Positions 54,623-63,907 of a stretch of 64,000 nucleotides of DNA are shown here, one piece after another; within the stretch, counting starts at the first letter, position 1, and each line of letters opens with the position of its first letter. The DNA is taken from the NCBI RefSeq assembly GCF_002005165.1, contig NZ_CP019699.1, positions 2,108,001 to 2,172,000 on the forward strand. The letters run 5' to 3'. The DNA is from Novibacillus thermophilus (GTDB lineage Bacteria; Bacillota; Bacilli; Thermoactinomycetales; Novibacillaceae). The position numbers were made by a program, and so were the translations under genes. Under the pieces are notes generated by a model. It worked only from the letters and a program-made list of their open reading frames with translations. It ran no database searches and had not been told where the DNA came from.

Positions 54623-55431
54623 GTCGAGCGGCGCTTAACGCTTGGATCGACTGTGTGAAGCTCGACCGCCCGGGGTTGTTGGCGACAGTGTTGCAAGCAG
54701 AGGACAAGGACGTGGAGGCGGGAAGCCGGCTATTTGTCTCTGAAGGCGGGGACAGGTGCGGGAGCCTCGGGAGCCGGGAGCTAGACGACGCAGTTGTGGA
54801 AAAAGCCAGAGAGAAGTGGTTGCAGATTGACCCGAAATCGGAGGCGCATCCGTTTGCCTTGCACGGGAAAAACGTCACCGTCTTCCTCGATGTGCACGTC
54901 CCCTCTCCGGAAGTGATGATTTTTGGTGCAGGACACGATGCCATTCCAGTGGCGTCGTTTGCCCGGCAAAGCGGCTTTCGCGTGACGGTGGTCGACCAGC
55001 GGGAGGCTTTCGCCACAGCGGAGTGGTTCCCCGGGGCTCACATTGTGTTGACGCGTCCGGAACACTTGGAAGACAGGGTTCGACCGGACCGCCGGACGTT
55101 CGTCGTGATCATGAACCACCACCTGGACAGAGATCGGGCGTGCCTCCGCTTTGCCCTCGAGTCTGATGCCCCTTACGTCGGACTGCTCGGGCCGCGAAAG
55201 CGGTGCAAGCGCCTACTTCAATCGTTGCGGGAGGAAGGGGTGGCGTTCACGGAAAAGGAACTCTCCCGGCTGTACAATCCCGTCGGGCTCGATATCGGCG
55301 CAGAAGGTTCTGACGAAATCGCCGTCAGCATCGTGTCGGAAATGATCGCCGTAAAACACGGGAAGAGCGGACGCCATTTGCGCGCCCAACGCGATTCGGC
55401 TCCACTTTATCAGTCTGCAGAGAAAAGGTGA
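54619..55431 (+). CDS. XdhC C-terminal Rossmann-domain protein (split)
   Basis: 270 residues: a linker (ALNAWIDCVKLDRPGLLATVLQ) continuing XdhC homology, then the Rossmann domain with VMIFGAGHDAIPVASFARQ and VDQREAFATAEWFPGA, and LLGPRKRCKRLLQSL and NPVGLDIGAEGSDEIAVSIVSEM at the end. AGAGGGGG lies seven bases before GTG 54619. The GTGA overlap with the N-terminal part indicates coupled translation. Adding a base to any nearby G/C run does not fuse the two frames, because TGA 54613-54615 blocks it, so the split looks genuine. Confidence 0.86.
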   Translation: MSRAALNAWIDCVKLDRPGLLATVLQAEDKDVEAGSRLFVSEGGDRCGSLGSRELDDAVVEKAREKWLQIDPKSEAHPFALHGKNVTVFLDVHVPSPEVMIFGAGHDAIPVASFARQSGFRVTVVDQREAFATAEWFPGAHIVLTRPEHLEDRVRPDRRTFVVIMNHHLDRDRACLRFALESDAPYVGLLGPRKRCKRLLQSLREEGVAFTEKELSRLYNPVGLDIGAEGSDEIAVSIVSEMIAVKHGKSGRHLRAQRDSAPLYQSAEKR

Positions 55432-55439
55432 AAACTGGT

Positions 55440-56063
55440 GTGAACAGTGTAGCTGCGTTGATTTTGGCGGCGGGGGCGTCTGTTCGGATGGGACGGACAA
55501 AGCCGCTCCTCGACCTCGGCGGACGCCCGCTCCTGGAACGCGTCATGCAGAAGGTAGGGCGGTTTTCTTTCCGTGAAGTCGTGGCCGTGATCGGGTGTGA
55601 TGCAGAGTCGATCCGCCGCCATATTGCCTTTTCAGACAAAAGGTTCCGCTGGGTGGTGAATCAAAGTTACAAACAGGGGCAGAGCCTCTCTTTGCAAAGG
55701 GGAATGGAAGCTGTAAAGAGTCACCACGTGATGGTGTTCTTAGGTGATCAGCCGTTCATTATGGAAGAGACGATTCACACTGTTTACGACGAAGGTGTGA
55801 GGCAGGGAGAGGCGCGACAGCGCCCGTTTGTCGTCCGTCCCCACTTCCGGTCAGTGCCGGGACACCCCGTTTTTTTCGGGCATGTACAGCAGATGGACTT
55901 TACCGGCCTGGGCGGTGACCAGGGTGCCAAACGGCTGATTGACGACATGGACGACGTGTACGCTCTTCCGGTAGACGATTGTATGATTTTATTCGACATC
56001 GACACCCCGCGCGACTACGAAAGGGCGAACCGCATGTGGCGAAGTGAAAACCGTCTACCGTGA
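55440..56063 (+). CDS. mocA: Molybdenum cofactor cytidylyltransferase-like (MocA/PucB)
   Basis: 207 residues. Nucleotidyltransferase motif AALILAAGASVRMGRTKPLLDL and metal-binding VFLGDQPF; C-terminal FDIDTPRDYERA. It makes the dinucleotide form of molybdopterin (MCD) needed by the hydroxylase. AAAGGTGA is eight bases before GTG 55440; GTG 55428, overlapping the previous stop, is also possible. Its end overlaps the convergent ecsB end by nine bases. Confidence 0.87.
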   Translation: MNSVAALILAAGASVRMGRTKPLLDLGGRPLLERVMQKVGRFSFREVVAVIGCDAESIRRHIAFSDKRFRWVVNQSYKQGQSLSLQRGMEAVKSHHVMVFLGDQPFIMEETIHTVYDEGVRQGEARQRPFVVRPHFRSVPGHPVFFGHVQQMDFTGLGGDQGAKRLIDDMDDVYALPVDDCMILFDIDTPRDYERANRMWRSENRLP

Positions 56064-57272
56064 TGGATGCAGCCGCGAGGGCAGGTACACGTAACTGAAC
56101 ACGTAACTGAACACCCACCCAACAGCGAGGAGGGCGGCTGTGAACTTCAAGGACGCTGTACTCAGGAGACCGGCGAACGCCAGCAGCACACTCTGTACGG
56201 CGAGCAGCGCAAACACGAGGCGAGTTAAGCCGTTCATTCGGCTCTGGACGTCGAGGGGATACACCTTGAACCAGATGGAATGGGCGTGCTTCTTCGCCAC
56301 TCCGGGAAGCTGCACCCCTGTGAGGACGAGGCCGATTACGTACGCGGCGAGAACGGCGTACACATTGGGGACGAACGCCATGACGACCGCTGTGACGATC
56401 GTCAGTCGGACGTAGAGACTCCAGTAATCTCCGCTGCGAGCAAATGTCCGCGCGTACACGTAAAGGTAGGTGTTCTTTTGTCCGAAAGGGATCCGGCTTA
56501 ACAGAGGCGCGAGCCACGGACGAACTTTCACTTGTTGTTGCAAGTGGGGCACATCGACAAAAAAGCCCGTTAAAGCGTACAAAGTGTTGCGCCTTTTCCG
56601 CTCTAAATCGACGAGGCGGTACCACGGGAAGCGCCCTCCCTGGGTGAGACGGCTGTAGTGCACAGTGGCCAAGAGCAGCATGAATGCGGCCATTAACGTG
56701 TACAGCGGGTGGGGGCCGCCGTAAAAGAGCGTCCCGGTCAACAGCACATTGACGGCAAAGCGAAAGGCGATGTGCTTGCCGCGTCCGTGGGTAAGCCTCA
56801 ACTCTTGCCAGTAGGCGTAGACATTCCACAGTTGAAAGATGGCGACGAAGGCGAGGGAAACCGCGAAGCTCGCTTCATCTCCGATTCGAACGCGGTAAAG
56901 GGGCAGCAGTAATCCCATGGCGACGGCGGTGAACACAACCTGCACGACGGCACTGTAGATCAGGCTGGCGCGGAAGTAAGCTCCCATGTGATGTTCCAGC
57001 GGCAACAGGAAAACGACGTCCGGTTGTCTGATGAATGTGCGGACGGACGTCTTGGTCAGCACAGCGGAGATGAAAGCGGCAATCAGGACGTAGGCGGGGA
57101 ACGATTCAGGCAGCCAGCTCAAAAAGGCGGCATAGGCGTCATAAAGTAAAATCCCGGACAGTACGAGGAGAACCGGCATGCCGCCGTTTCCGGCGATGAG
57201 CAGAAAGTAGCGCAACCCTTTGGCCCAGGAGGCGGCCAACCGGCTATAGAAGAGGTCCCGTGCGTCCGTCAT
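56055..57272 (-). CDS. ecsB: EcsB-type ABC transporter permease
   Basis: 405 residues with about eight or more hydrophobic helices; N-terminal DLFYSRLAASWAKGLRYFLLIAGN and central SRLTQGGRFPWYRLVDLERKRRNTLYALTGFFVDVP are EcsB traits. Overlaps the ecsA stop by four bases. EcsAB affects secretion, competence and intramembrane proteolysis in B. subtilis; transported substrate unknown. Confidence 0.88.
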   Translation of the reverse strand: MTDARDLFYSRLAASWAKGLRYFLLIAGNGGMPVLLVLSGILLYDAYAAFLSWLPESFPAYVLIAAFISAVLTKTSVRTFIRQPDVVFLLPLEHHMGAYFRASLIYSAVVQVVFTAVAMGLLLPLYRVRIGDEASFAVSLAFVAIFQLWNVYAYWQELRLTHGRGKHIAFRFAVNVLLTGTLFYGGPHPLYTLMAAFMLLLATVHYSRLTQGGRFPWYRLVDLERKRRNTLYALTGFFVDVPHLQQQVKVRPWLAPLLSRIPFGQKNTYLYVYARTFARSGDYWSLYVRLTIVTAVVMAFVPNVYAVLAAYVIGLVLTGVQLPGVAKKHAHSIWFKVYPLDVQSRMNGLTRLVFALLAVQSVLLAFAGLLSTASLKFTAALLAVGWVFSYVFSYVYLPSRLHPSR

Positions 57273-58015
57273 GCCGGATGTTCCTTTGCCATCTCAATGA
57301 AGAGATCTTCCAAACTGCCGTCGGGAATTCCGGCTTGATCGCGCATTTGCGCCAGTGTCCCTTTCAGCCGCACCCGCCCTTCATGCAGCAGCACAAAGTG
57401 GTCACTGTACCTTTCCGCCGTGCCTAAAATGTGTGTCGACATGAGGATGCCGGTTCCTTGTTGTTTCAGTTGCTCGAAAAGGGTGAGCAGCGAACGGGTG
57501 GCCAAAGGATCGAGTCCGACGAAGGGTTCGTCTACGATTAAGAGGGCCGGCCTCACGAGCAACGCACACATGATCATGACCTTTTGTTGCATCCCCTTGG
57601 AAAATGTGCTCGGAAACCACTTCGCCATCTTCTGCATGTTGAATTCTTCCAGTAACTCCTCTGCCCTCGTTCTAAATGTCTGCTCATCTAATTGGTAAGC
57701 CATCGCGGTCAGTTCCAAGTGCTCAAACAACGTCAATTCGGCATACAGTTGCGGTGTTTCCGGGATGTACGCCACCTGGGAGCGGAATCCCGCCTGGTCT
57801 TCATCGATCGTCTTCCCGTTGAGTGTGATGAGCCCGGACGTCGGCTGCATTAAACCTAAAATGTGCTTGATCGTCGTACTTTTTCCGGCTCCGTTCATGC
57901 CGATTAATCCGACGATTTCACGTTTGTCGACATAAAAAGATACGTCGCGAATAACGGGGCGCCTCACGTCATACCCGCCTGTTAACTCGCTGACTTCCAA
58001 CAAGTGCGTGTCCAC
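57269..58015 (-). CDS. ecsA: EcsA ABC transporter ATP-binding protein
   Basis: 248 residues. Walker A GMNGAGKST, signature FSKGMQQKVMIMCAL, Walker B LLIVDEPFVGLD, H-loop MSTHI. GTG start. Signature Cys-loop SKGMQQK is as in EcsA. Forms a complex with EcsB. Confidence 0.9.
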   Translation of the reverse strand: MDTHLLEVSELTGGYDVRRPVIRDVSFYVDKREIVGLIGMNGAGKSTTIKHILGLMQPTSGLITLNGKTIDEDQAGFRSQVAYIPETPQLYAELTLFEHLELTAMAYQLDEQTFRTRAEELLEEFNMQKMAKWFPSTFSKGMQQKVMIMCALLVRPALLIVDEPFVGLDPLATRSLLTLFEQLKQQGTGILMSTHILGTAERYSDHFVLLHEGRVRLKGTLAQMRDQAGIPDGSLEDLFIEMAKEHPA

Positions 58016-58068
58016 TCTTTTTTGCCTTCTTTCGTTTCTGTTAGGTATCTGTCGGTTCCTATGCTACC

Positions 58069-59451
58069 TTATACAAGCGCGGTATGTCCAATCCGACAAA
58101 AAAGAGGGGCGTCACGCCTCTGAATGTTCCCCTCACGAATAAGGTTTTTGCACGGACTGTTCAATTGGGTCTTCTGGGGTGCAACTGTTTGATCCCGGAG
58201 CATGGGCACATAATATTTAGCTAAGATGTAGTGGAATTCCTTTTTTTTGTCGAATAAATTTGTTTTGTCTGCAAGTTGAATGCCTTCCTGGCTAACTTCT
58301 TTAATGTCTTCCGACCGACACTCGAGGGCGATCTTCGCCTTAAGTTCAAGTAATTGCAAGTACTCTGACGTGAGTTCGAATTTTTCTGCCAGCTTTGTCG
58401 CCTTTGTTGCGTACGTTTTAGCCTTGTCTAATTCTTGTGTTTCGTAATAAACCACTCCGTACAAATAGTAAATGATGGCCAGTATGTTTTGGTCTTTGGT
58501 CATTTGACACAATTTGTGTGCGATATCGAGACAACGTATTGCTTCGTCAAACGCTTTGGAGCGGCAATACATTTCTGCCAGATTTAAATACAGCAAACTG
58601 GCCGTATCCGGTACAGGGTAGTACTTTCGTGAAAGGGCAATGGCCTTTTCAAGCGTTTGAATGGCGTTGTCGTACATCTGCTGCTCGGAGAGGATCAATC
58701 CTTCCAAATTATATTCCAGGATTAACAACCGTATATCATACGTTTGCGCACTTACTTTTTGCGCTTCGAGCACATACTTGTACGCCGTGCCGTACCGTTC
58801 TAAGTGGTAACAATACGTTGCTTTGTCGTGTAAAATCTGTCCTTTAAAATACAGGTTTTCTTTGTCTTCTTGAAAAGCGTCCAACGCTTGATCAGCGTAC
58901 TCAATGGCTTTTTTGTAATCTTGATCCCCGTAAAATGCGCAAATTGACAAGAAGTAGTTCGCTTCCGCTACGAGGTTCTGTTTGTGCTTCACGTTCGATT
59001 CTTGCGCCATGCGGATCACGCTTTGCAAGGCCCGTTTGGCCCGACCCCACTGCTGTCGTTTGCGGTATAAGATTCCTTTTTGCAATTGGACACTTATGTT
59101 GTAATACGGAAAATCGTCAAGCTCGTCTTTTTCTAGCTGGCTTAGTGCTCTCCGTGCTTCATCGTACAGTTTGAGTTGGATGAGGTGGCGGGCAACGGAT
59201 ATTCTCGCTGCGAGGCGCTGCTCTTCTTGCTTCGTTTTTCGGGCCATCTCCTCGATGTCTTCCTTCGTTAACCCCAGCCGCTCCATGATGTAAGTCAGTT
59301 TCTCCTCACTGACGTTGTAGACGACCCCCCTTTCGATATTACTGAGGGTCGGGACCGACACTTGACTGTTCGCCAGATCGTTCAAAGTCAGTCCCAATTC
59401 TTTCCGCCGTTTACGAATTAAAGCGCCGAATTCAATCCGATCCATTTCCAT
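58069..59451 (-). CDS. XRE-family regulator with TPR domain; C-terminus probably frameshifted
   Basis: Helix-turn-helix at residues 5-60 (FGALIRKRRKELGLTLNDLA; VSVPTLSNIERG), then about eight TPR-like helical repeats (YRKRQQWGRAKRALQSV; KKAIEYADQALDAFQ; IQTLEKAIALSRKY). This layout is that of Bacilli regulators controlled by small signalling peptides (Rap/PlcR-like), though no peptide gene is adjacent. ATG 59451 (AGGAGTGGAAG upstream) is preferred over 59493. As written the frame runs through its own terminator to 58069. One extra G in the plus-strand GGGG run 58176-58179 would end it at TGA 58133-58135, just before the hairpin, giving about 439 residues. Confidence 0.82.
   Translation of the reverse strand: MEMDRIEFGALIRKRRKELGLTLNDLANSQVSVPTLSNIERGVVYNVSEEKLTYIMERLGLTKEDIEEMARKTKQEEQRLAARISVARHLIQLKLYDEARRALSQLEKDELDDFPYYNISVQLQKGILYRKRQQWGRAKRALQSVIRMAQESNVKHKQNLVAEANYFLSICAFYGDQDYKKAIEYADQALDAFQEDKENLYFKGQILHDKATYCYHLERYGTAYKYVLEAQKVSAQTYDIRLLILEYNLEGLILSEQQMYDNAIQTLEKAIALSRKYYPVPDTASLLYLNLAEMYCRSKAFDEAIRCLDIAHKLCQMTKDQNILAIIYYLYGVVYYETQELDKAKTYATKATKLAEKFELTSEYLQLLELKAKIALECRSEDIKEVSQEGIQLADKTNLFDKKKEFHYILAKYYVPMLRDQTVAPQKTQLNSPCKNLIREGNIQRRDAPLFCRIGHTALV
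58098..58121 (-). terminator. Terminator of the XRE/TPR regulator gene
   Basis: On the minus strand AGAGGCG-TGA-CGCCCCTCT (58121-58103, one bulged C) is followed by six T (58103-58098). It falls inside the annotated 3' end of the regulator frame, which argues that the true stop lies before it at 58133-58135. Confidence 0.8.
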
Positions 59452-59538
59452 ACGACTTCCACTCCTGGCAAATTTTATCATGCTTATATTCATTTGACAT
59501 CAAGTTCGAATTCCCTACTTATTGCTAAAATTTTAATA

Positions 59539-59562
59539 TTGTGAGAGGCTTTTATATCACAA
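59539..59562. promoter_or_regulatory. Inverted repeat in the regulator/lipoprotein spacer
   Basis: TTGTGA-N12-TCACAA lies in the 236-base spacer between the divergent XRE gene and lipoprotein gene. It could be an operator. No clear -35/-10 pair was found with it. Confidence 0.3.
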
Positions 59563-59687
59563 AAAGTCGAGACCGTCTGCCGGATCTCATCTGTCAGATG
59601 ATCTAGTAGCCGTGTGGCCGATAATCCGTTAAGATAGTAGGGGAGAGAGCCCTGATCCGCTTTTGTTCAGTGAAAGGAGAACGGCTG

Positions 59688-60884
59688 ATGTTCGATGTGG
59701 GGCGGCGTGTTTTGTTTCTCATCCTGATCGGTCTGCTGTCGGGTTGCCAGACGGCATCCGAGGCCGGTGCCGATCCGCAGACCGAACAGCCAACAGCAGC
59801 GGTCGGTAAAATGCCCGAGGAACAAAGTGAGCCGTTTCGACCGTATGCGTACGAGGAAGTCTCACAATTGAAGACGCTAGTGTTCGCGGACGGATTTGAA
59901 GCATATACATCCGAGAAGCCGTACTTACTTGGCTACAGTTACGAAGGCGATTACGTCGCCACGATCATTTACGACGCGGCTCAAGAAGGGTACATCGTGG
60001 AAGTTCACGACACTTTGACGAACAGTGTCGCATACGAAGCGTTTGTGCCCAGTGCCGACCGTTTGTTAAAAAGCGACTCCGTCAGTCACGACTTGCTGAC
60101 CGCCGCCCAAGAGTCCCTCGATATGGGTTACCGGATTAAAGTCCCGCCGGTCGTCAATGAGCAAACAAGCGGCGTTTTTGAGCAGCAGGGAGCGGAAGGA
60201 AATATGTTTCGCTTTCACCTCGGCGTGGAGGAGGAGACGTTTCGCGTTGAGGTCAGCAATCAAGACGGGCAGATGTGGATTGTCGTCAATGACAGCACCC
60301 CTTTGAACACTGACCAAACGTTTGTCCACGAATACACGTGGGCAATTCACCCGCAAGGGACAGATCGTGTCTCCATTATGGTTTATACGGCAGTAGACGG
60401 TCAGCCCGTCACACCTTATGTGTACACCGTGAACACGGCGGCGCTCGACAGACGCCTGTCCGAACAAGCGTTAAACCAAACGTTGGAAAAGTGGTTGGAT
60501 CACCCGAAGATCATCTACCGCTATCCTTCAACGGCAAATGCCCACTGCGTGCTGGCGGTGGAAGCGGAAGGCGAGGAGGCGCTGGATGCCACCTCCATAT
60601 ACAATGGCCGAGTGGCCGAGTTTGTCCTTCTTGACCGGAACGGGGAGAAGGTCGTGCACGGCGAAGCATCAGGCGTTTTTGACAGAGAGGATCACCTGTT
60701 AAGCGCACCTGACGAACACCATCACTACGAAATTACAGTGATACCCGGCCAAGTGGCACGTTATGCAGAACTGTTGGTCGTCGACATATACAATGGAGAG
60801 GATGACCTCGCCCAAACGTTAGAGTGGTCGTGGGACGCCAAAGAACGGGAATTTCAATTGATCGGAGCGGAGGGAACAGAGTAA
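59688..60884 (+). CDS. Lipoprotein of unknown function
   Basis: 398 residues. Signal peptide FDVGRRVLFLILIGLLSGC ends in lipobox LLSGC, so it is membrane-anchored outside the cell. The remainder is acidic and beta-rich by eye, without a motif I recognise. AAAGGAGA precedes ATG 59688 (a longer in-frame start at 59670 is less likely). It abuts the phosphatase gene with no gap. Confidence 0.7.
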   Translation: MFDVGRRVLFLILIGLLSGCQTASEAGADPQTEQPTAAVGKMPEEQSEPFRPYAYEEVSQLKTLVFADGFEAYTSEKPYLLGYSYEGDYVATIIYDAAQEGYIVEVHDTLTNSVAYEAFVPSADRLLKSDSVSHDLLTAAQESLDMGYRIKVPPVVNEQTSGVFEQQGAEGNMFRFHLGVEEETFRVEVSNQDGQMWIVVNDSTPLNTDQTFVHEYTWAIHPQGTDRVSIMVYTAVDGQPVTPYVYTVNTAALDRRLSEQALNQTLEKWLDHPKIIYRYPSTANAHCVLAVEAEGEEALDATSIYNGRVAEFVLLDRNGEKVVHGEASGVFDREDHLLSAPDEHHHYEITVIPGQVARYAELLVVDIYNGEDDLAQTLEWSWDAKEREFQLIGAEGTE

Positions 60885-61490
60885 ATGCACTTGTTTTTAG
60901 TTCGCCATGGCGAGACCGTGTGGAATGTGGAGAGACGCTGCCAGGGACATACAGATATTCCGTTAAATGAAAAGGGGCTCGAGCAAGCGGAAAAACTGGG
61001 CCGCTATCTGCAGAACGTCCAGCTCGACGCCGTTTACGCCAGCGATCTCAGCCGTGCCCGGCAAACGGCGGAAAAGATCGCCCAGTATCACCGTCTGAAC
61101 GTGCAAAAGATGCCAGCTTTGCGCGAACGCCACTATGGGGAATGGGAAGGTTTGACAGTGGAAGAAATTAACGAGCGCTACCCTGATCAGCTGCACGTTC
61201 GGCGGGCAGGAGGGGTGTACGGAATTGAAACGTTTGCCGATTTGCAAGGGCGTGTATTTAACGGCTTGACTGATTTAGCGCGCAAACATTCGGGCCAAAA
61301 TGTGGTGGCCGTCAGTCACGGCGGGAGCATTAACGCTTTCCTGCACCGTGTGACGAACGGGGAGTTGGGAACAGGGGTGACGGTCATTGAAAACACAGGA
61401 GTGACGCAGTTGGTGTACCGAGCGCAAGGACGTTGGGACGTTCTCCATGTGAACGAAACGGAGCACCTGGTGAGGTCAAGTACTAGGTAG
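60885..61490 (+). CDS. Histidine phosphatase family protein (PhoE/GpmB-like)
   Basis: 201 residues. Catalytic RHG at 7-9 (LVRHGETVWN), second conserved block ASDLSRARQTAEKIA, ERHYGEWEGL and catalytic VSHGGSINAFLH. Such proteins are broad-specificity phosphatases or phosphoglycerate mutase relatives; sequence does not decide the substrate. ATG directly follows the lipoprotein stop, so they form one operon. Confidence 0.85.
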   Translation: MHLFLVRHGETVWNVERRCQGHTDIPLNEKGLEQAEKLGRYLQNVQLDAVYASDLSRARQTAEKIAQYHRLNVQKMPALRERHYGEWEGLTVEEINERYPDQLHVRRAGGVYGIETFADLQGRVFNGLTDLARKHSGQNVVAVSHGGSINAFLHRVTNGELGTGVTVIENTGVTQLVYRAQGRWDVLHVNETEHLVRSSTR

Positions 61491-61650
61491 TTGACACGTG
61501 GAGATTGGCATAAACGACTGATTCGCTGAAAACATAAGGGCGGATTGACTTGCGTACGTAGTTGCACGATGAAACGGGATCGACTACTATTTTTAATAAG
61601 GATTTTTCGAACTTATTGAATAAACTGAGTGTATAAAGGGAGAGGTTAAT

Positions 61651-62411
61651 TTGAAGGTTTCCCTGTTCATCACCTGCCTCGCCGATCAATTTTTCCCCAA
61701 TGTCGGCGTTGCGACCGTCCGTCTGTTGCGGCGACACGGGTGTACGGTCGATTTTCCACGAACGCAAACGTGTTGTGGTCAGCCCGCGTTTAACAGCGGT
61801 TACGTGAATGAGGCACGTCGAGTGGCGGTAACGCTTTTGGACGCGTTCGACGATGCCGACTACGTCGTCAGTCCCTCGGGATCGTGTGTCGGCATGATTC
61901 ACCACTACTACCCTGAACTGTTCCGGGACGACACGGAGCTTCTGGAGCGTGTCCGGCGGCTTATCGACAAAACGTACGAGTTCTCCCAGTTTATGGTCAA
62001 TGTGCTCGGTGTCATAGACGTGGGGGGGTGTTTCCCCACCGGGTGACGTACCATCCGTCTTGCCACGGCTCTCGCCTGCTTGGGGTGAAAGATGAGCCGA
62101 TGAGCCTCCTCAAAAGTATAAGCGAGATTGAGCTCGTTCCCCTTCCGCATGCAGAAGACTGCTGCGGGTTTGGCGGGACGTTCGCTGTGAAGATGAGTGA
62201 GATGTCCGGGGCGATGGTCGAAGAAAAAGCCGATCACGTGATGGAAACGGAGGCGTCTTACCTCGTCGGGACGGATATGGGATGTCTGATGAACATCGCC
62301 GGACACTTGAAGCGGCGGGGCGAACGGATTAAGGCGATGCACCTTTCGGAACTGCTGTACACTGCCAGTGAGAACGGACGGACGTCCGTCGTGAAGGAGG
62401 GTCAGACGTGA
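61651..62411 (+). pseudogene. lutA: Lactate utilisation protein A, frameshifted
   Basis: Fe-S oxidoreductase with two CCG domains. N-terminal half: SLFITCLADQFFPNVG, RTQTCCGQPAFNSGY; C-terminal half: HRVTYHPSCHGSRLLGV, HAEDCCGFGGTFAVK. The frame breaks at the seven-G run 62022-62028; one more G gives VGGVFPHRVTYHPSCH and about 253 residues. TTG start preceded by GGGAGAGG. With LutB and LutC it oxidises L-lactate to pyruvate. The longest homopolymer of all lesions here, so slippage in vivo is also conceivable. Confidence 0.87.
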
Positions 62412-63907
62412 GTGACGAGACGACGGCTGCGACGCTGCGAGAGCGGGCATCCCAAGCGCTGTCCGACGATTTTTTGCGCCAGGCGGTCAAGTTTACCACC
62501 GATCGGCTGCGCGGCAAGAAGCGGGAGAGTACGGAAGCGTTTGGCCGGTGGGAAGAGTGGCGTGAACGCGGACGGCAGATTCGGGCCCACACCATCGCGT
62601 ACTTGGACTACTATCTCGACCAGTTTACGCGCAACGTGGAAGCGCTGGGGGGTCACGTTCACTTTGCGCAAGATGCAGCGGAAGCACGGGAGATCGCCCT
62701 CCGCATTGCACAAGAAAAGCAGGCGAAACTGACGGTGAAGTCGAAATCGATGGTGTCGGAAGAATTGCACATCAACGACCATTTTGAAGCCCATGGCATT
62801 GAATGTTTGGAGACGGACCTCGGGGAGTGGATTGTGCAGCTGGCCGACGAAACACCGTCCCACATCATTATTCCTGCTATTCACAAAAACCGCTACCAAA
62901 TTAAAGACTTGTTTGAACGACAAGGCGGAGAGACGCTGTCAGAAGAGACGGAAGTGCTGGCCGGCTTTGCCCGCCGCACGCTGCGCCAAAAGTTTCAACA
63001 GGCGGAAATCGGCATGACCGGCTGCAACTTTGCCATTGCCGAAAGCGGCTCCATCGTCATTTTTAGCAACGAGGGGAACGCCCGCATGGTGACCACATTG
63101 CCGAAAACACACATCGTCACGATGGGGATGGAGCGCATATTGCCGTCCTGGGACGATCTCGAGGTGATGGCGAATTTGCTCCCCCGCAGTGCGACGGGAC
63201 AGAAGTTGACGGTTTACATGTCGGTTTTAAGCGGCACGCGGCGGGAAGGGGAAATCGACGGTCCGGAGGATTTGCACGTCATCATTTTGGACAACGGCCG
63301 TTCACATCAATTAGGAGATCCGGAATTTCAAGAAGTGCTCCACTGCATTCGCTGCGGTGCTTGTTTAAACGTGTGCCCCGTTTACCGTCAAGTTGGCGGA
63401 CATACGTACAATTCTCCGTACAGCGGTCCGATCGGCGCTGTCCTCACTCCGCTCTTGCGCCAGGACGACGGACAGGCAGAGGAGTTGCCCTACGCCTCCA
63501 GTTTGTGCGGCGCCTGTTACGACGCCTGCCCGGTGAAAATTCCCCTCCACGACATGCTCGTCCACTTGAGGCGGCGCAAGGTGGAAAAGGGGGAAACGTC
63601 CAAAGGGGAGCAGCTGGCCTTTCGCCTGTACGGCAAGGCGTTCAGTTCCGCTTCAACTTACAGCGCCGGCGGCAAAGTGGCGCGTAAACTGCAGCGGGCG
63701 ACCGTGGGAGACGGGTCGCGCATGGAGTGGGCAAGGCCCTTTACCGGACCGCTCCAAGGCTGGACGGATCACCGGCACTTGCCGGAGCCGCCGGCCCGTT
63801 CGTTCCGGGACATATGGGCAGAACTGGAAAAAGAAGGGTCGGACGTTTCGGAGGACCGTGTCAAGGATTTGCATGGGAAAGATGCAGGTGATGCCCGTGA
63901 ATCGTGA
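62408..63907 (+). CDS. lutB: Lactate utilisation iron-sulfur protein B
   Basis: 499 residues. LUD domain in the first 300 (KSKSMVSEELHINDHFEAHGIE; GMTGCNFAIAESGSIVIFSNEGNARM) followed by two 4Fe-4S motifs (CIRCGACLNVCPVYR and CGACYDACPVKIP). GTG start overlaps the lutA stop; GAAGGAGGG upstream. Confidence 0.92.
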   Translation: MSDETTAATLRERASQALSDDFLRQAVKFTTDRLRGKKRESTEAFGRWEEWRERGRQIRAHTIAYLDYYLDQFTRNVEALGGHVHFAQDAAEAREIALRIAQEKQAKLTVKSKSMVSEELHINDHFEAHGIECLETDLGEWIVQLADETPSHIIIPAIHKNRYQIKDLFERQGGETLSEETEVLAGFARRTLRQKFQQAEIGMTGCNFAIAESGSIVIFSNEGNARMVTTLPKTHIVTMGMERILPSWDDLEVMANLLPRSATGQKLTVYMSVLSGTRREGEIDGPEDLHVIILDNGRSHQLGDPEFQEVLHCIRCGACLNVCPVYRQVGGHTYNSPYSGPIGAVLTPLLRQDDGQAEELPYASSLCGACYDACPVKIPLHDMLVHLRRRKVEKGETSKGEQLAFRLYGKAFSSASTYSAGGKVARKLQRATVGDGSRMEWARPFTGPLQGWTDHRHLPEPPARSFRDIWAELEKEGSDVSEDRVKDLHGKDAGDARES

